Source: CAIVAT01 sp037128705 (GTDB taxonomy: Bacteria > Bacteroidota > Bacteroidia > Bacteroidales > FEN-979). From it: a stretch of DNA of 64,000 nt. Below the pieces are notes generated by a model, which searched no databases, was not told the origin of the DNA, and saw only the letters and a program-made list of their open reading frames with translations. Positions 35,435-44,590 of this stretch are shown here, piece after piece (the stretch's first letter is position 1; each line of letters opens with the position of its first letter). The position numbers were made by a program, and so were the translations under genes. The stretch is taken from NCBI GenBank assembly GCA_037128705.1, contig JBAXVX010000023.1:1-64000 (forward strand), read 5' to 3'.

Positions 35435-36310
35435 TTATCTTCGTGCTGATCGTTTTCTGAAAAGACCCATCAATGGTTTGATATAATCCTGGTTGGTCGA
35501 AATTTTGGCCACATCGACCCCACTCCGCAGAAAAGTTTCATTAAGGTAATCGTTATGGGCCAGGTACCAATTATTATATTGGCGACGCACCCTGCGGTCG
35601 GATGAATCAATCCAGATCTGTTTGTTTGCTTCCGGATCACGGGCGCGGATCAATCCTACATCAGGCAGTTCCAGCTCCCGCTCATCAAATATGCGGACCG
35701 CAATGAGATCATGTTTATTGTTGGCGATCTTGATGGCATCCTCGAAGCCCCTGTCAAGAAAATCGCTGAGCAGGAAAGCCGTGCAACGTTTCTTGATGGC
35801 ATTCGTGAGGTATCGCAGCGGTTCCGTCAGGTTTGTCCCTTGTTGCTGCGGTTTGAATTCGATCAGCTCACGAATGATGCGGAGGATATGTGACGTTCCT
35901 TTTTTGGGAGGAATGAATTTTTCGACCGTTTTGCTGAAAAAAATCACGCCCACCTTGTCGTTGTTCTGAATGGCGCTGAAAGCCAGCACAGCAGCAATTT
36001 CGGTGATCACCTCCTGTTTAAGCGTTTTTTGCGTGCCGAACTGGTTTGAAGCACTCACGTCAATGAGCAGCACGACCGTCAATTCACGTTCTTCATCAAA
36101 TATTTTGATGAACGGATGGTTGAAACGGGCGGTGACATTCCAGTCGATGTTGCGGATATCATCGCCAGGCTGGTACTCCCGAACTTCGGAGAATGCCATT
36201 CCACGACCCTTGAACACAGAGTGGTACTCCCCCGAGAAAATCTGATTGCTCAGTCCACGGGTTTTGATCTCTATTTTACGTACCTTTTTAAAAAGCTCTG
36301 CGGAATCCAT
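35435..36310 (-). CDS. DUF58-domain protein
   Basis: A 291-residue protein with the diagnostic DUF58 segment GRGMAFSEVREYQPGDDIRNIDWNVTAR (about 36-63) followed by a vWA-like fold (VVLLIDVSASNQFG, AFLLSDFLDRGFEDAI). These proteins are cytoplasmic partners of MoxR ATPases in many bacteria. It lies between moxR and the Bat membrane genes. Confidence 0.92.
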   Translation of the reverse strand: MDSAELFKKVRKIEIKTRGLSNQIFSGEYHSVFKGRGMAFSEVREYQPGDDIRNIDWNVTARFNHPFIKIFDEERELTVVLLIDVSASNQFGTQKTLKQEVITEIAAVLAFSAIQNNDKVGVIFFSKTVEKFIPPKKGTSHILRIIRELIEFKPQQQGTNLTEPLRYLTNAIKKRCTAFLLSDFLDRGFEDAIKIANNKHDLIAVRIFDERELELPDVGLIRARDPEANKQIWIDSSDRRVRRQYNNWYLAHNDYLNETFLRSGVDVAKISTNQDYIKPLMGLFRKRSARR

Positions 36311-36359
36311 TTAAATCAAATAGGGTGAATTGGAAAAACTGAAACAGCAAAATCAAATC

Positions 36360-37352
36360 TTAGGGAACTTCTACCGTATTCAGGATCTCATTGATGATAT
36401 CTTCGGTGGTGATGTTTTCGGCTTCAGCCTCATAGGTTAGCCCGATGCGGTGCCGGAGAACATCATGCGCGATGGCACGGATATCTTCGGGGATCACGTA
36501 GCCGCGCCGTTTGATAAAGGCATAGGCCTTTGCTGCCAGGGCCAGGTAGATGCTGGCGCGCGGGGACCCTCCGTAACTGATAAGCCCGACGAATTTTTTT
36601 AGTTTATAATCGGCGGGGAAACGGCTTGCAAAAACAATATCGGTGATGTAATTCTCGATTTTTTCATCGAGATAAACTTCTCGGGCAATAGCCCTTGCAC
36701 GCATGATGTCCTCCGTTTTAATGATCGGGCTTGTTTTGAATGATTCATTCCCGATATTCTGGCGGATTATCAACTTTTCTTCCTTTTTATCCGGGTAGCC
36801 GATCACTACCTTGAGCATAAAACGGTCAATTTGTGCTTCGGGTAACGGATAGGTTCCCTCCTGTTCAATCGGGTTCTCGGTTGCAAGTACCAGAAAAGGC
36901 TCAGGTAAGATAAATGTTTCATCACCAAGGGTCACCTGGCGCTCCTGCATGGCTTCGAGCAAGGCACTCTGAACCTTGGCCGGACTGCGGTTTATTTCGT
37001 CGGCCAGAATGAAATTGGCGAAAATTGGGCCCTTGCGAACTTTGAATTCCTCCTTTTTCTGACTGTAGATCAGGGTGCCCAAAAGGTCGGCGGGCAACAG
37101 GTCAGGCGTAAACTGGATGCGGCTGAACTTCGCATCAATGCAATTTGCCAATGATTTAATTGCGAGGGTTTTTGCCAACCCGGGCACACCTTCGAGCAGA
37201 ATGTGGCCATTGGCCAGCAATCCGATCATCAGGCGTTCGATCATCTGTTTCTGGCCAATGATGACTTTGTGCATTTCCATCGTCACCATATCGACGAATG
37301 CGCTTTCTTTCTGGATCCGTTCGTTTAATTCTTTGATGTCGGTTTCAACCAT
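36360..37352 (-). CDS. MoxR-family AAA+ ATPase
   Basis: About 330 residues from ATG at 37352 (MVETDIKELNERI); an upstream TTG at 37385 is unlikely because it sits between the promoter and this ATG. Walker A is GVPGLAKT, Walker B ILADEINRSPAKVQSALLEAMQE, sensor 1 in LVLATENPIEQEGTYPLPEAQIDRF, and the C-terminal lid includes ISYGGSPRASIYLALAAKAYA. MoxR ATPases act as chaperones for vWA proteins. It is the first gene of the leftward operon moxR-DUF58-DUF4381-batABCDE. Confidence 0.95.
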   Translation of the reverse strand: MVETDIKELNERIQKESAFVDMVTMEMHKVIIGQKQMIERLMIGLLANGHILLEGVPGLAKTLAIKSLANCIDAKFSRIQFTPDLLPADLLGTLIYSQKKEEFKVRKGPIFANFILADEINRSPAKVQSALLEAMQERQVTLGDETFILPEPFLVLATENPIEQEGTYPLPEAQIDRFMLKVVIGYPDKKEEKLIIRQNIGNESFKTSPIIKTEDIMRARAIAREVYLDEKIENYITDIVFASRFPADYKLKKFVGLISYGGSPRASIYLALAAKAYAFIKRRGYVIPEDIRAIAHDVLRHRIGLTYEAEAENITTEDIINEILNTVEVP

Positions 37353-37373
37353 GGTCTTGATATTTTGAGGGTG

Positions 37374-37405
37374 CAAATTTATCAAATGAAAAAAATGTAA
37401 AGCAA
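37374..37405 (-). promoter_or_regulatory. Promoter of the moxR-bat operon
   Basis: On the minus strand, TTG (37405-37403) and TAAATTTG (37381-37374) give the -33/-7 pattern with 21 nt between. The ATG follows 21 nt after the -7 box. Confidence 0.6.
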
Positions 37406-37472
37406 GTAATGATGTTAATATTTGTTAACCATTGCGTTAAAAAAGTGTTAAAGCAATCTGGCATCCCGGGCT

Positions 37473-37946
37473 TCATTCATGATGGTACAACTCTCCGCGC
37501 AAGATGGAGAGCGCCCTGTAGAGCTGTTCTGTGAAGAAGAGACGCACCATCTGATGGGAAAACGTCATTTTAGACAGTGATAGTATAACCGAGGCCTGCT
37601 TTTTAAACTCAGGGTCAAATCCAAAAGGACCGCCCACAATAAATAAAAGGGTTTTGCCGCCTGAAATAAATTGCCTGTTCAGGAATGAGGAAAACTCCAC
37701 CGACCGCATCTCTTTCCCCCGTTCATCAAGGAGTACAACAACATCGCCCGGCTGTATATATTTACGCATCATGTCCGATTCACGTTGGGTTTGTTCAACC
37801 TGTGAAAGCGACGCTGCGTTTTTAATTGAGGGGATTTCTGTGATCTCAAAAGGAACATACCGTTTGATCCGTGTTTCATATTCACGGATTCCCGCTTTCA
37901 GGTAATCTTCCTCGGTTTTTCCAATCAGTAAGAGCCGGATCTTCAT
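37473..37946 (-). CDS. rlmH: 23S rRNA pseudouridine-1915 N3-methyltransferase
   Basis: A 157-residue SPOUT-class enzyme. The trefoil-knot SAM-binding pieces are VVVLLDERGKEMRSVEFSSFL, LLFIVGGPFGFD and the C-terminal LSKMTFSHQMVRLFFTEQLYRALSILRGELYHHE, all near-invariant in RlmH. Length is normal. It methylates m3-pseudouridine in helix 69. Confidence 0.97.
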   Translation of the reverse strand: MKIRLLLIGKTEEDYLKAGIREYETRIKRYVPFEITEIPSIKNAASLSQVEQTQRESDMMRKYIQPGDVVVLLDERGKEMRSVEFSSFLNRQFISGGKTLLFIVGGPFGFDPEFKKQASVILSLSKMTFSHQMVRLFFTEQLYRALSILRGELYHHE

Positions 37947-38124
37947 AATTCTGATACAAAGATGAGAAATTCGGACGAATTTTTATAAATTTGTGAAACA
38001 AATGCCACGCGTGAAGGGAACGATCCCTTGAAAAGCAATAAAGGATCCATCGGATCATCTGTGTGCAAACCATCAAGGAATGATAGAAATATTCAATCTG
38101 ACCATTAAATCAAATTATTGACAG

Positions 38125-38532
38125 ATGAGAAATTTACCCGTGTATTTTTTTGTATCGCTGATTCCGGCATTACTCTGCCTGAGTTTTATCGCTTGTCCGG
38201 GGCCTGATGAAACGACGGCACAGGTTGCCTCTGCCATCCAATCGGGCAATTCAGTTGAACTTTCAAAATACTTTAATTCGATGGTCGATCTGACGCTTCC
38301 GGGTTATGATGATTCATACAGTAAAGCCCAGGCCGGACAGATCATGAAAGAGTTCTTTTCAAAAAACCCCGTGAAAAGCTTTAAAATTACCCGGCAGGGT
38401 TCATCCCCTGATGGTTCCAACTATTCAATTGGCAGTCTCGACACGGGCAAAAAGGTATTCAGGGTCTATTTCCTGATCAAATCGGTGAATGGCCAGAACC
38501 TGTTGCACCAATTACAGGTCCAGGACAATTAA
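38125..38532 (+). CDS. DUF4783-family exported protein
   Basis: A 135-residue exported protein. Signal peptide (1-26, with a Cys in FIACPG that could be a lipobox), then a small alpha+beta domain: QVASAIQSGNSVELSKYFNS, SKAQAGQIMKEFFSKNPVKS and KVFRVYFLIKSVNG. This is the DUF4783 pattern, a Bacteroidota family of NTF2-like shape often found just upstream of nadC, as here (22 nt). Function unknown. Confidence 0.85.
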   Translation: MRNLPVYFFVSLIPALLCLSFIACPGPDETTAQVASAIQSGNSVELSKYFNSMVDLTLPGYDDSYSKAQAGQIMKEFFSKNPVKSFKITRQGSSPDGSNYSIGSLDTGKKVFRVYFLIKSVNGQNLLHQLQVQDN

Positions 38533-38554
38533 TAATTAATAACTATCATTTTCG

Positions 38555-39388
38555 ATGACCATTGATGAAATGATTAAACTGGCGCTGGCTGAAGACCTCG
38601 GCGACGGAGACCACACAACTCTGGCAACAATAAAGCCCGATGCGCAAGGCATGGCGAAGTTACTGGTTAAGGATAATGGCATCCTCTGTGGCGTCATCAT
38701 CGCTGAAAAGGTATTTCAGGCAGTGGATCCGGCCCTGCAATTATACATTTATCAATATGATGGTGCCACCATAAAAAAGGGAGATATTGTGTTTGAAGTA
38801 CGGGGGAGGAAAGCCTCCATCCTGAAGGCAGAACGCCTGGTTTTAAATTTCATGCAACGGCTCAGCGGGATTGCCACAGCCACAAACCTGGTTGTCAGAA
38901 AACTTGAAGGGTTGAAAACCAAAGTATTGGATACACGCAAAACCACTCCATTGATGCGTGCTCTTGAAAAATATGCCGTTAAAACCGGAGGCGGAGAAAA
39001 TCACCGGATGGGCCTTTTTGACATGATCATGATTAAAGACAACCATGTCGATTTTGCCGGCGGGATTGTGAAGGCCATTCAGGCCGTTCACGATTATTTC
39101 AGGCAGACCGGCAGAAATCTTCCGGTTGAAATTGAAGTCCGGAACCTTGATGAGTTGAAGGAGGTCCTCGATTTTGGCCAGGTTGACCGGATTATGCTCG
39201 ACAATTTTTCACTTGAACAGATGAGGGAGGCAGTAAAGCGGATAGGCGGCCGTTTTGAAACAGAAGCAAGCGGCGGTATCACGGAGGAAAATGTACGTGC
39301 CTATGCTGAAACAGGCGTGGATTATATTTCGATTGGGGCTTTGACACACCGGATAAAAAGCCTGGACATGAGCCTGAAGGCCGAGTAA
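38555..39388 (+). CDS. nadC: Nicotinate-nucleotide pyrophosphorylase (carboxylating)
   Basis: A 277-residue enzyme converting quinolinate and PRPP to nicotinate mononucleotide in NAD synthesis. Family motifs include EDLGDGDHTT, AERLVLNFMQRLSGIAT, LDTRKTTPLMRALEKYAVKTGGGENHRMGLFDMIMIKDNH, IEVEVRN-type strands and EASGGITEENVRAYAETGVDYISIGALTH. Length normal. It lies in an operon with the DUF4783 gene and a YihY-family gene (18 nt after its stop). Confidence 0.97.
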   Translation: MTIDEMIKLALAEDLGDGDHTTLATIKPDAQGMAKLLVKDNGILCGVIIAEKVFQAVDPALQLYIYQYDGATIKKGDIVFEVRGRKASILKAERLVLNFMQRLSGIATATNLVVRKLEGLKTKVLDTRKTTPLMRALEKYAVKTGGGENHRMGLFDMIMIKDNHVDFAGGIVKAIQAVHDYFRQTGRNLPVEIEVRNLDELKEVLDFGQVDRIMLDNFSLEQMREAVKRIGGRFETEASGGITEENVRAYAETGVDYISIGALTHRIKSLDMSLKAE

Positions 39389-39406
39389 CAGTGAATAAGC
39401 AAACCC

Positions 39407-40333
39407 GTGAAAAAACGAATCCTTAATCATCTGACAGGACTGGGCCCGGTAGACTGGCTCCTGAAAGTTTCAAAACGAATCACCCTGCCTGGTTTTGATG
39501 GAGTACCCCTCTTTGATGTTGCAACTTTTTTCATCCGGGGCCTGACGGAAGGTTACATTACTTCGCGGGCCGCGGCAATTTCTTTTTCTGTTTTCCTGGC
39601 CATTTTTCCCTTCATGATTTTTTTGTTCACCATCATACCATTTATTCCCATCCGGAATTTTCAACAATCGTTGCTGGGAATTATCCAGGATTTTATGCCC
39701 AGGCTGGCTTACGAATCGGTTAAAGAGACCATTATTGATATCGTAACCCGCCCCCGAAGCAGCTTGCTGATCTTCAACCTGGTCCTGACCCTTTACTTTT
39801 CGACAAATGGAGTGAACAGTCTGATTGCGGCTTTCAATAACACCTATCACGCCCTCGAAACCCGATCCAGTTTTAAACAATACCTGGCATCAATTCTCAT
39901 CGTCCTGATCAACAGTATTTTACTGATTGTCGCCATCGGACTGATCACCTTCGGCTCTGAACTTTTATCATGGATCCTCCCGGATGTTATTCAGAACAGT
40001 GCCATGGTGATCCTGCTTCTCGAACTGTTGCGCTGGCTGATCATCGTTGGATTGCTGCTGATGGCCATCTCCTTTATTTACTACCTTGCCCCTGCGAAAC
40101 ACAGATCATTCCGGTTCTTTTCAGCAGGATCCATGCTGGCGACCATCCTGATCGTGATCACCACCCTTGGATTCAATTTTTACGTTGATAATTTCTCCAG
40201 CTACAACGCCCTTTATGGTTCACTGGGAACGCTGATGATCGTACTGGTGTGGATCTACATCAATTCCATCAGTATGATTGTGGGGTTTGAACTGAATGCC
40301 AGCATACGGACAGCTGGGAGGAGTGCGGAGTAG
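39407..40333 (+). CDS. YihY/BrkB-family membrane protein
   Basis: A 308-residue inner-membrane protein starting at GTG. Six hydrophobic segments and the family signature are visible: ITSRAAAISFSVFLAIFPFMIFLF, then FNNTYHALETRSSFKQYLAS, YYLAPAKHRSFRFFSAGSMLA and the terminal LGTLMIVLVWIYINSISMIVGFELNA. Members were once called RNase BN in error; they are probably transporters or permeases of unclear substrate. Confidence 0.92.
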   Translation: MKKRILNHLTGLGPVDWLLKVSKRITLPGFDGVPLFDVATFFIRGLTEGYITSRAAAISFSVFLAIFPFMIFLFTIIPFIPIRNFQQSLLGIIQDFMPRLAYESVKETIIDIVTRPRSSLLIFNLVLTLYFSTNGVNSLIAAFNNTYHALETRSSFKQYLASILIVLINSILLIVAIGLITFGSELLSWILPDVIQNSAMVILLLELLRWLIIVGLLLMAISFIYYLAPAKHRSFRFFSAGSMLATILIVITTLGFNFYVDNFSSYNALYGSLGTLMIVLVWIYINSISMIVGFELNASIRTAGRSAE

Positions 40334-40364
40334 GTGACAGGGTAACAGGGTAACAGGGTAACAG
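40333..40364 (+). repeat. Four-unit 8-bp tandem repeat
   Basis: GGTGACAG followed by three copies of GGTAACAG, then a degenerate GGTAATGCAG. It lies immediately after the stop of the YihY-family gene. A short minisatellite with no evident function. Confidence 0.85.
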
Positions 40365-40418
40365 GGTAATGCAGTAATGGAGTTACAAAAATCTTAATTT
40401 TTGGTCACGTGCTACGCG

Positions 40419-41873
40419 TCACGTTTTTCTCAGGTACTTGCCGACCAGCGGGATCACCTCTTTCCGGTAGGCAAAGTAGACCAGTGCCATTGCTGCGATA
40501 AACTGACCGATTTCGATCTGGAATTTCAGGTTCGCCGGAGCCATTGTTTCTGAAATCAGAACGATGGCAATAAAGATAACGGGAGTATAAAATATTTTCC
40601 AGGGATTAAGTTTAAAGGTATAGACTTTCCGGCATTCAAGGTACATCAGAAAAGCCTGTACCGGTTTGATCATGAAGTTGGTCCAGACGGCGCCAATCAA
40701 TCCAAAATATTTGATCAGCAAAATGCCAACCAGGATGTTGAGTACGGCGCTGATCATAAATACCCGCGGCAGGGCGGCGGTTCTTTTGAAGAACATCAAC
40801 GGGGCCAGGAACATGTAGAACCAAACCCGGGTAGCATAACCTGCCGCAAGAATGGCCAGGAAACCAAAAGCCTGGTAGTAGATGGCCTTATGGATCACGA
40901 GCGGGATGAGCATGGGAGCCATGATCACAAAAAGAGGGATCAAAATCAGGAACAACGCCGTGATGCCATTGTAGTAACGGTTTATCTCGGGAGTGCTTTC
41001 ATGTAAACCCTTGTCTTTCCATATCGAATACACCTTTGGATTCACCGTGTTAACCAATCCTGCCATGACCAGTTCGAGCCCGATCACGATTTTCACTGCA
41101 ATGTCGTAGATACCGACATAGGTCGTATCTCCCATCAAACTTACGATCAGGAACCGGTCGATGTAGGTTACAATCCAGGTGAGCAGGGCGTAGATCACGA
41201 TGGGCGTACTGTACTCAAGAATTTTCCTGACATAGGCCGGGTTCCAGGCCAGGCCGTATTCACGCCCCACAAGCGAAAGTGAAAAAGAGGCCACCACCAC
41301 AGCCGGGATCAGCCGTCCCAGGATTGGTCCGTACATCGTGAAAGGGAACAGGTAGAGGATGGTCAGTGAGGCTCCGATGGTGAGCAGGAAATTTGAGATA
41401 TTGATCCAGAAAAACCTCACCGGGCGCTGCTGGTATATCAGCAGGCTGGAGTATGTTTTAAAAACACTGTTGAAAACCCCGGTAACAATCGTTAACAGTC
41501 CAAAGGGGAATAGTTCAATGAAGTCGCTGCTTTTAAATACGAAGTTGAAAAGCCTGAGACCTCCCAGGGCGAAGACCGTGAAGGTGATAATTCCAAGGAT
41601 GGCAATGCCGATAAAAACCGTTCCCAGGAATTCCCGCAATCTGGCCTTATCATTTTTATAGTCGAAATAGAGCACGGAAACCGACATATCCATCCCGTAG
41701 GATGAGATGATCTGGATCAGGTACATCAGGGCGATATACAATGCATTGATCCCAAACTGCTGGGGCGTAAGATAACTGGTAAACCACGGCAGTAAAAGAA
41801 ATCCCGAAGCATAGGGCAGTGCTCCTACGATGGAATAAATGAGTGAAGATTTAAAAAAACCGCGGGAGATCAT
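40419..41873 (-). CDS. Polysaccharide flippase (Wzx-like, MOP superfamily)
   Basis: A 484-residue membrane protein with about 12-14 hydrophobic segments. It starts SLIYSIVGALPYASGFLLLPWFTSYLTPQQFG, the usual Wzx N-terminus, and shows internal twofold similarity. It probably flips lipid-linked oligosaccharide repeat units across the inner membrane. It is the last gene of the leftward surface-sugar operon. Confidence 0.88.
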   Translation of the reverse strand: MISRGFFKSSLIYSIVGALPYASGFLLLPWFTSYLTPQQFGINALYIALMYLIQIISSYGMDMSVSVLYFDYKNDKARLREFLGTVFIGIAILGIITFTVFALGGLRLFNFVFKSSDFIELFPFGLLTIVTGVFNSVFKTYSSLLIYQQRPVRFFWINISNFLLTIGASLTILYLFPFTMYGPILGRLIPAVVVASFSLSLVGREYGLAWNPAYVRKILEYSTPIVIYALLTWIVTYIDRFLIVSLMGDTTYVGIYDIAVKIVIGLELVMAGLVNTVNPKVYSIWKDKGLHESTPEINRYYNGITALFLILIPLFVIMAPMLIPLVIHKAIYYQAFGFLAILAAGYATRVWFYMFLAPLMFFKRTAALPRVFMISAVLNILVGILLIKYFGLIGAVWTNFMIKPVQAFLMYLECRKVYTFKLNPWKIFYTPVIFIAIVLISETMAPANLKFQIEIGQFIAAMALVYFAYRKEVIPLVGKYLRKT

Positions 41874-41928
41874 GCCGGAAAAGTTAGAGAAATAACGGAT
41901 AAATCATCATAATATTTATAGGGCCAGA

Positions 41929-42996
41929 TTAAATTACTTCACTGAATACTTTGAGCAGCCGGTCTTCACGAAGTTCGAGGGTGAAATCCGACAGGATCCG
42001 CCTCCTTGCCTCCGCCCCCGAGTCGAGGCTGAGGGCCTTGCGGACCGCTGTTTCGAGTTCTGAAACATCCCGTTTCATGACCACAAGGCCGGCATTGCCT
42101 ATAACATCAGGGATCCCGTTGACATTGGATCCGACCGGGATACACCCGCACAGCATGGCTTCGTTCAATGTATTGGGCATTCCTTCGGTGATGGAGGCCT
42201 GCACAAAAACCCTTGCACGGTTATATTCAATAAAAAGTTTTTCATCAGGGCAATAGGAAAAGATAAGATTGAGGTTTGCAACAGAACGGATATGGTAAAG
42301 CTGTTCGATCCAGGGCATGAATGGCTCTTTAATTCCGATCAGTGTAAAATTCAGATCGGGGTTCCGGCGCGCCATTTCCGTAAACAAATCGAATCCCTTG
42401 TTTATAAAGTCGGCATTGCTGCTCATGGTCCCGACGGTGAGCACAGTGCGGGGCTCCTTTGGAATGGATTCATCACGGTAATATTTTCCGGTATCAATCC
42501 CATTGGGAATGATGATCATGCGGGTTTTAATTCCGGGATTATAATACCTGATGCCATCCTTTTTACCCTCAGCAGAATAATAAAAATTTTCATGATCCAG
42601 CAGAGATGCATGGTTTGGTATGATCAGCGTTGCATGGCGCAGGGCATATTTCACCATACGTCCCCTCCACTTTTTAAAATAGACCCCTTTGCGCAGTTCA
42701 GGGTAGCAGATGGCCTCCTGCCCCCCCGCAAAAATGATTACTTTTTTCCCGAACAGCCTGCCAAAAAATACCATCACAGCCGCGTGATAATCGCCGAACC
42801 ATGTAACCATGGCCGCACTTCCTGAAATATGGCGGAGGATGAAAAAGATGAGAATGATCATTCTTCCGGCAAAATGCCAGACCGATTTTTTCTGGTTAAT
42901 CAGGAAAGGGAAAACACGATATTCTTTTTCAAGGATCCGCTGGTCGGAAAGGATAAAAGATGAATTTGCATGCTTGATGTAGAGTATTTTCTTCAT
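41929..42996 (-). CDS. Family 4 (group 1) glycosyltransferase
   Basis: A 355-residue GT-B enzyme. The C-terminal half has the standard nucleotide-sugar binding pattern: VLTVGTMSSNADFINKGFDLFTEMA, NLIFSYCPDEKLFIEYNRARVFVQASITEGMPNTLNEAMLCGCIPVGSNVNGIPDVIG, where the EGMPNTLNE Glu contacts the donor. The N-terminal half has a hydrophobic helix (about 46-62), suggesting membrane association. Donor and acceptor are unknown. Between the SDR and the flippase in the operon. Confidence 0.9.
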   Translation of the reverse strand: MKKILYIKHANSSFILSDQRILEKEYRVFPFLINQKKSVWHFAGRMIILIFFILRHISGSAAMVTWFGDYHAAVMVFFGRLFGKKVIIFAGGQEAICYPELRKGVYFKKWRGRMVKYALRHATLIIPNHASLLDHENFYYSAEGKKDGIRYYNPGIKTRMIIIPNGIDTGKYYRDESIPKEPRTVLTVGTMSSNADFINKGFDLFTEMARRNPDLNFTLIGIKEPFMPWIEQLYHIRSVANLNLIFSYCPDEKLFIEYNRARVFVQASITEGMPNTLNEAMLCGCIPVGSNVNGIPDVIGNAGLVVMKRDVSELETAVRKALSLDSGAEARRRILSDFTLELREDRLLKVFSEVI

Positions 42997-43008
42997 CTTT
43001 CCGGCCCC

Positions 43009-43872
43009 TTAGTGGTTGGAAGAAAAGGCCCGGATGCACCGTTCAACCCCGTCTTCGAATGTGACCTGGGGTACCCAGCCCAATACGCTGCCCGCTTTCC
43101 GGATATCGGCATAGAGGTCGAAGATCTCGTTCGGGCGCATCACTGCTTTTGAATGATAGGGTTTTTGGATCCCCGTATATTTCAAGACAAGGAGGATGAT
43201 TTCTTCCACACTTTTAGAATAGCCGCTGCCAAGGTTGAATATCCCGTGAGGTTTTTCCATGGAGAGGATCAGGGCCCGCACCAGGTCATCAATGTATATA
43301 TAGTCACGTTTCGGCCGAAGATCCATCACCTCAACCACCGGAATACCTGGGTTCAGCACCTTGGAAATGATCTCGTTGATCAGAAAAAGGATTGGCTGGC
43401 CGGGTCCGTAGGCATTGAACGGTCTGAAAACCGTTACGGGCACCTGGTAGTGTCGGGCATAGAACTGGCAGGTGGCATCGGCCATCACTTTGCTCTGGCT
43501 GTAAGGATTATAAGATTTAACCGGATGATTTTCATCCACAGGGAGGTAATCAGGTTCACCATAAAGGTAGGAGCTGATGTAGGTAAGAGAGGCCCCTGTT
43601 TTCCGGCAGAATTCAAGTACATTGACGGTCCCCATTACATTCACCTGGTAAAAGCCAAACGGATCTTTCCAGCTGTCGGGAACGAACGTTTTTCCCGCTA
43701 AATGAAACACATGCTGAATCCCTTTATCAGCATAGGGAAGAAGCGCCTTCTCAGAAGTAATATCGCCCTGGGGCATGTCGAATTCATGGACAAGATGCCC
43801 TGCCTGGCGCAGCGCCTTTACCAGGGTGCCTCCTATAAAGCCTGCAGAACCGGTAACCAGGAGCGTACTCAC
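43009..43872 (-). CDS. NAD-dependent sugar-nucleotide epimerase/dehydratase (SDR)
   Basis: A 287-residue extended SDR. The GTG start overlaps the upstream TGA (TGTGA), so translation is coupled. Cofactor motif GSAGFIGGTL (7-16), catalytic YxxxK in YNPYSQSKVMAD with SSYLYGE before it, and a substrate segment RPFNAYGPGQP. The specific sugar cannot be assigned. It is somewhat short but has all core elements. Confidence 0.9.
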   Translation of the reverse strand: MSTLLVTGSAGFIGGTLVKALRQAGHLVHEFDMPQGDITSEKALLPYADKGIQHVFHLAGKTFVPDSWKDPFGFYQVNVMGTVNVLEFCRKTGASLTYISSYLYGEPDYLPVDENHPVKSYNPYSQSKVMADATCQFYARHYQVPVTVFRPFNAYGPGQPILFLINEIISKVLNPGIPVVEVMDLRPKRDYIYIDDLVRALILSMEKPHGIFNLGSGYSKSVEEIILLVLKYTGIQKPYHSKAVMRPNEIFDLYADIRKAGSVLGWVPQVTFEDGVERCIRAFSSNH

Positions 43873-44570
43873 ATCAGTTTGTTAAGCATTTCAATGTCTT
43901 CGTTTGCCTTCTCATAATCGTCGGGCCGGCCGATGTCGAGCCAGTAGCCCTGGTAAGGGAATATTTTTGCAGGCTGTTTTCTGTCAAGCAGGGTCAGCAT
44001 GAGGTCATCAAAACCAAAATGAGTGTGGGGGGGGACAAATTCCAAGACTTCACGCTTCATCACGTATACCCCCATACTTACATCGAAGGTATATTCCGGT
44101 TTTTCACGGAATCCGGTAGCATGGAGCGAAACGGGATCAACATCGATGACGCCGAAATCAATTTTTGTTTTACGCGTATAGGTTGATACCGTAAGTAAAG
44201 CCTGGCTTTTCAGATGGTAATTGAACAATTGATGAAATGGCAGATCGGTAAGCAGGTCGCCGTTCATCACCAGGAAGTTTTCAGGCAGCCCTTGGATGAG
44301 TTTGACAGGTGCTACGGTTCCCAAAGGCTCGTCTTCAAGAGAATAGTTGATCTTCAGTCCAAACCGGCTCCCATCACCAAAAAAAGCCATGATGATCTCG
44401 GCAAAGTGGTTAAGACAGATGAACACCTCGTCAACTCCCTCTTTCTGGAGGCGTGTGATCAGGATTTCAAGGATCGCCTTTTCTCCCACCGGAACAAGCG
44501 GTTTAGGAATTACAGTCGTGTATGGCTTTAGCCTTGTTCCTTTTCCTCCGGCCAGAATTACAGCTTTCAT
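43869..44570 (-). CDS. Sugar-1-phosphate nucleotidyltransferase
   Basis: A 233-residue protein of the NTP_transferase family. The N-terminal signature AVILAGGKGTRLKPYT (3-18) binds the nucleotide phosphates; PKPLVPVGEKAILEILI and FLVMNGDLLTD (the metal-binding Asp) follow, and it ends with a YWLDIGRPDDYEKANED. This short form lacks a C-terminal hexapeptide domain, as in mannose- or hexose-1-phosphate nucleotidyltransferases of lipopolysaccharide loci. It overlaps the next gene by 4 nt. Confidence 0.9.
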   Translation of the reverse strand: MKAVILAGGKGTRLKPYTTVIPKPLVPVGEKAILEILITRLQKEGVDEVFICLNHFAEIIMAFFGDGSRFGLKINYSLEDEPLGTVAPVKLIQGLPENFLVMNGDLLTDLPFHQLFNYHLKSQALLTVSTYTRKTKIDFGVIDVDPVSLHATGFREKPEYTFDVSMGVYVMKREVLEFVPPHTHFGFDDLMLTLLDRKQPAKIFPYQGYWLDIGRPDDYEKANEDIEMLNKLM

Positions 44571-44590
44571 AGAGTTTTTTTACCAGAGCC

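Noticed and set aside
40341..40370. I-SceI-like site TAACAGGGTAAT
   Set aside because: Only part of the 18-bp site is present and it arises from the 8-bp tandem repeat.
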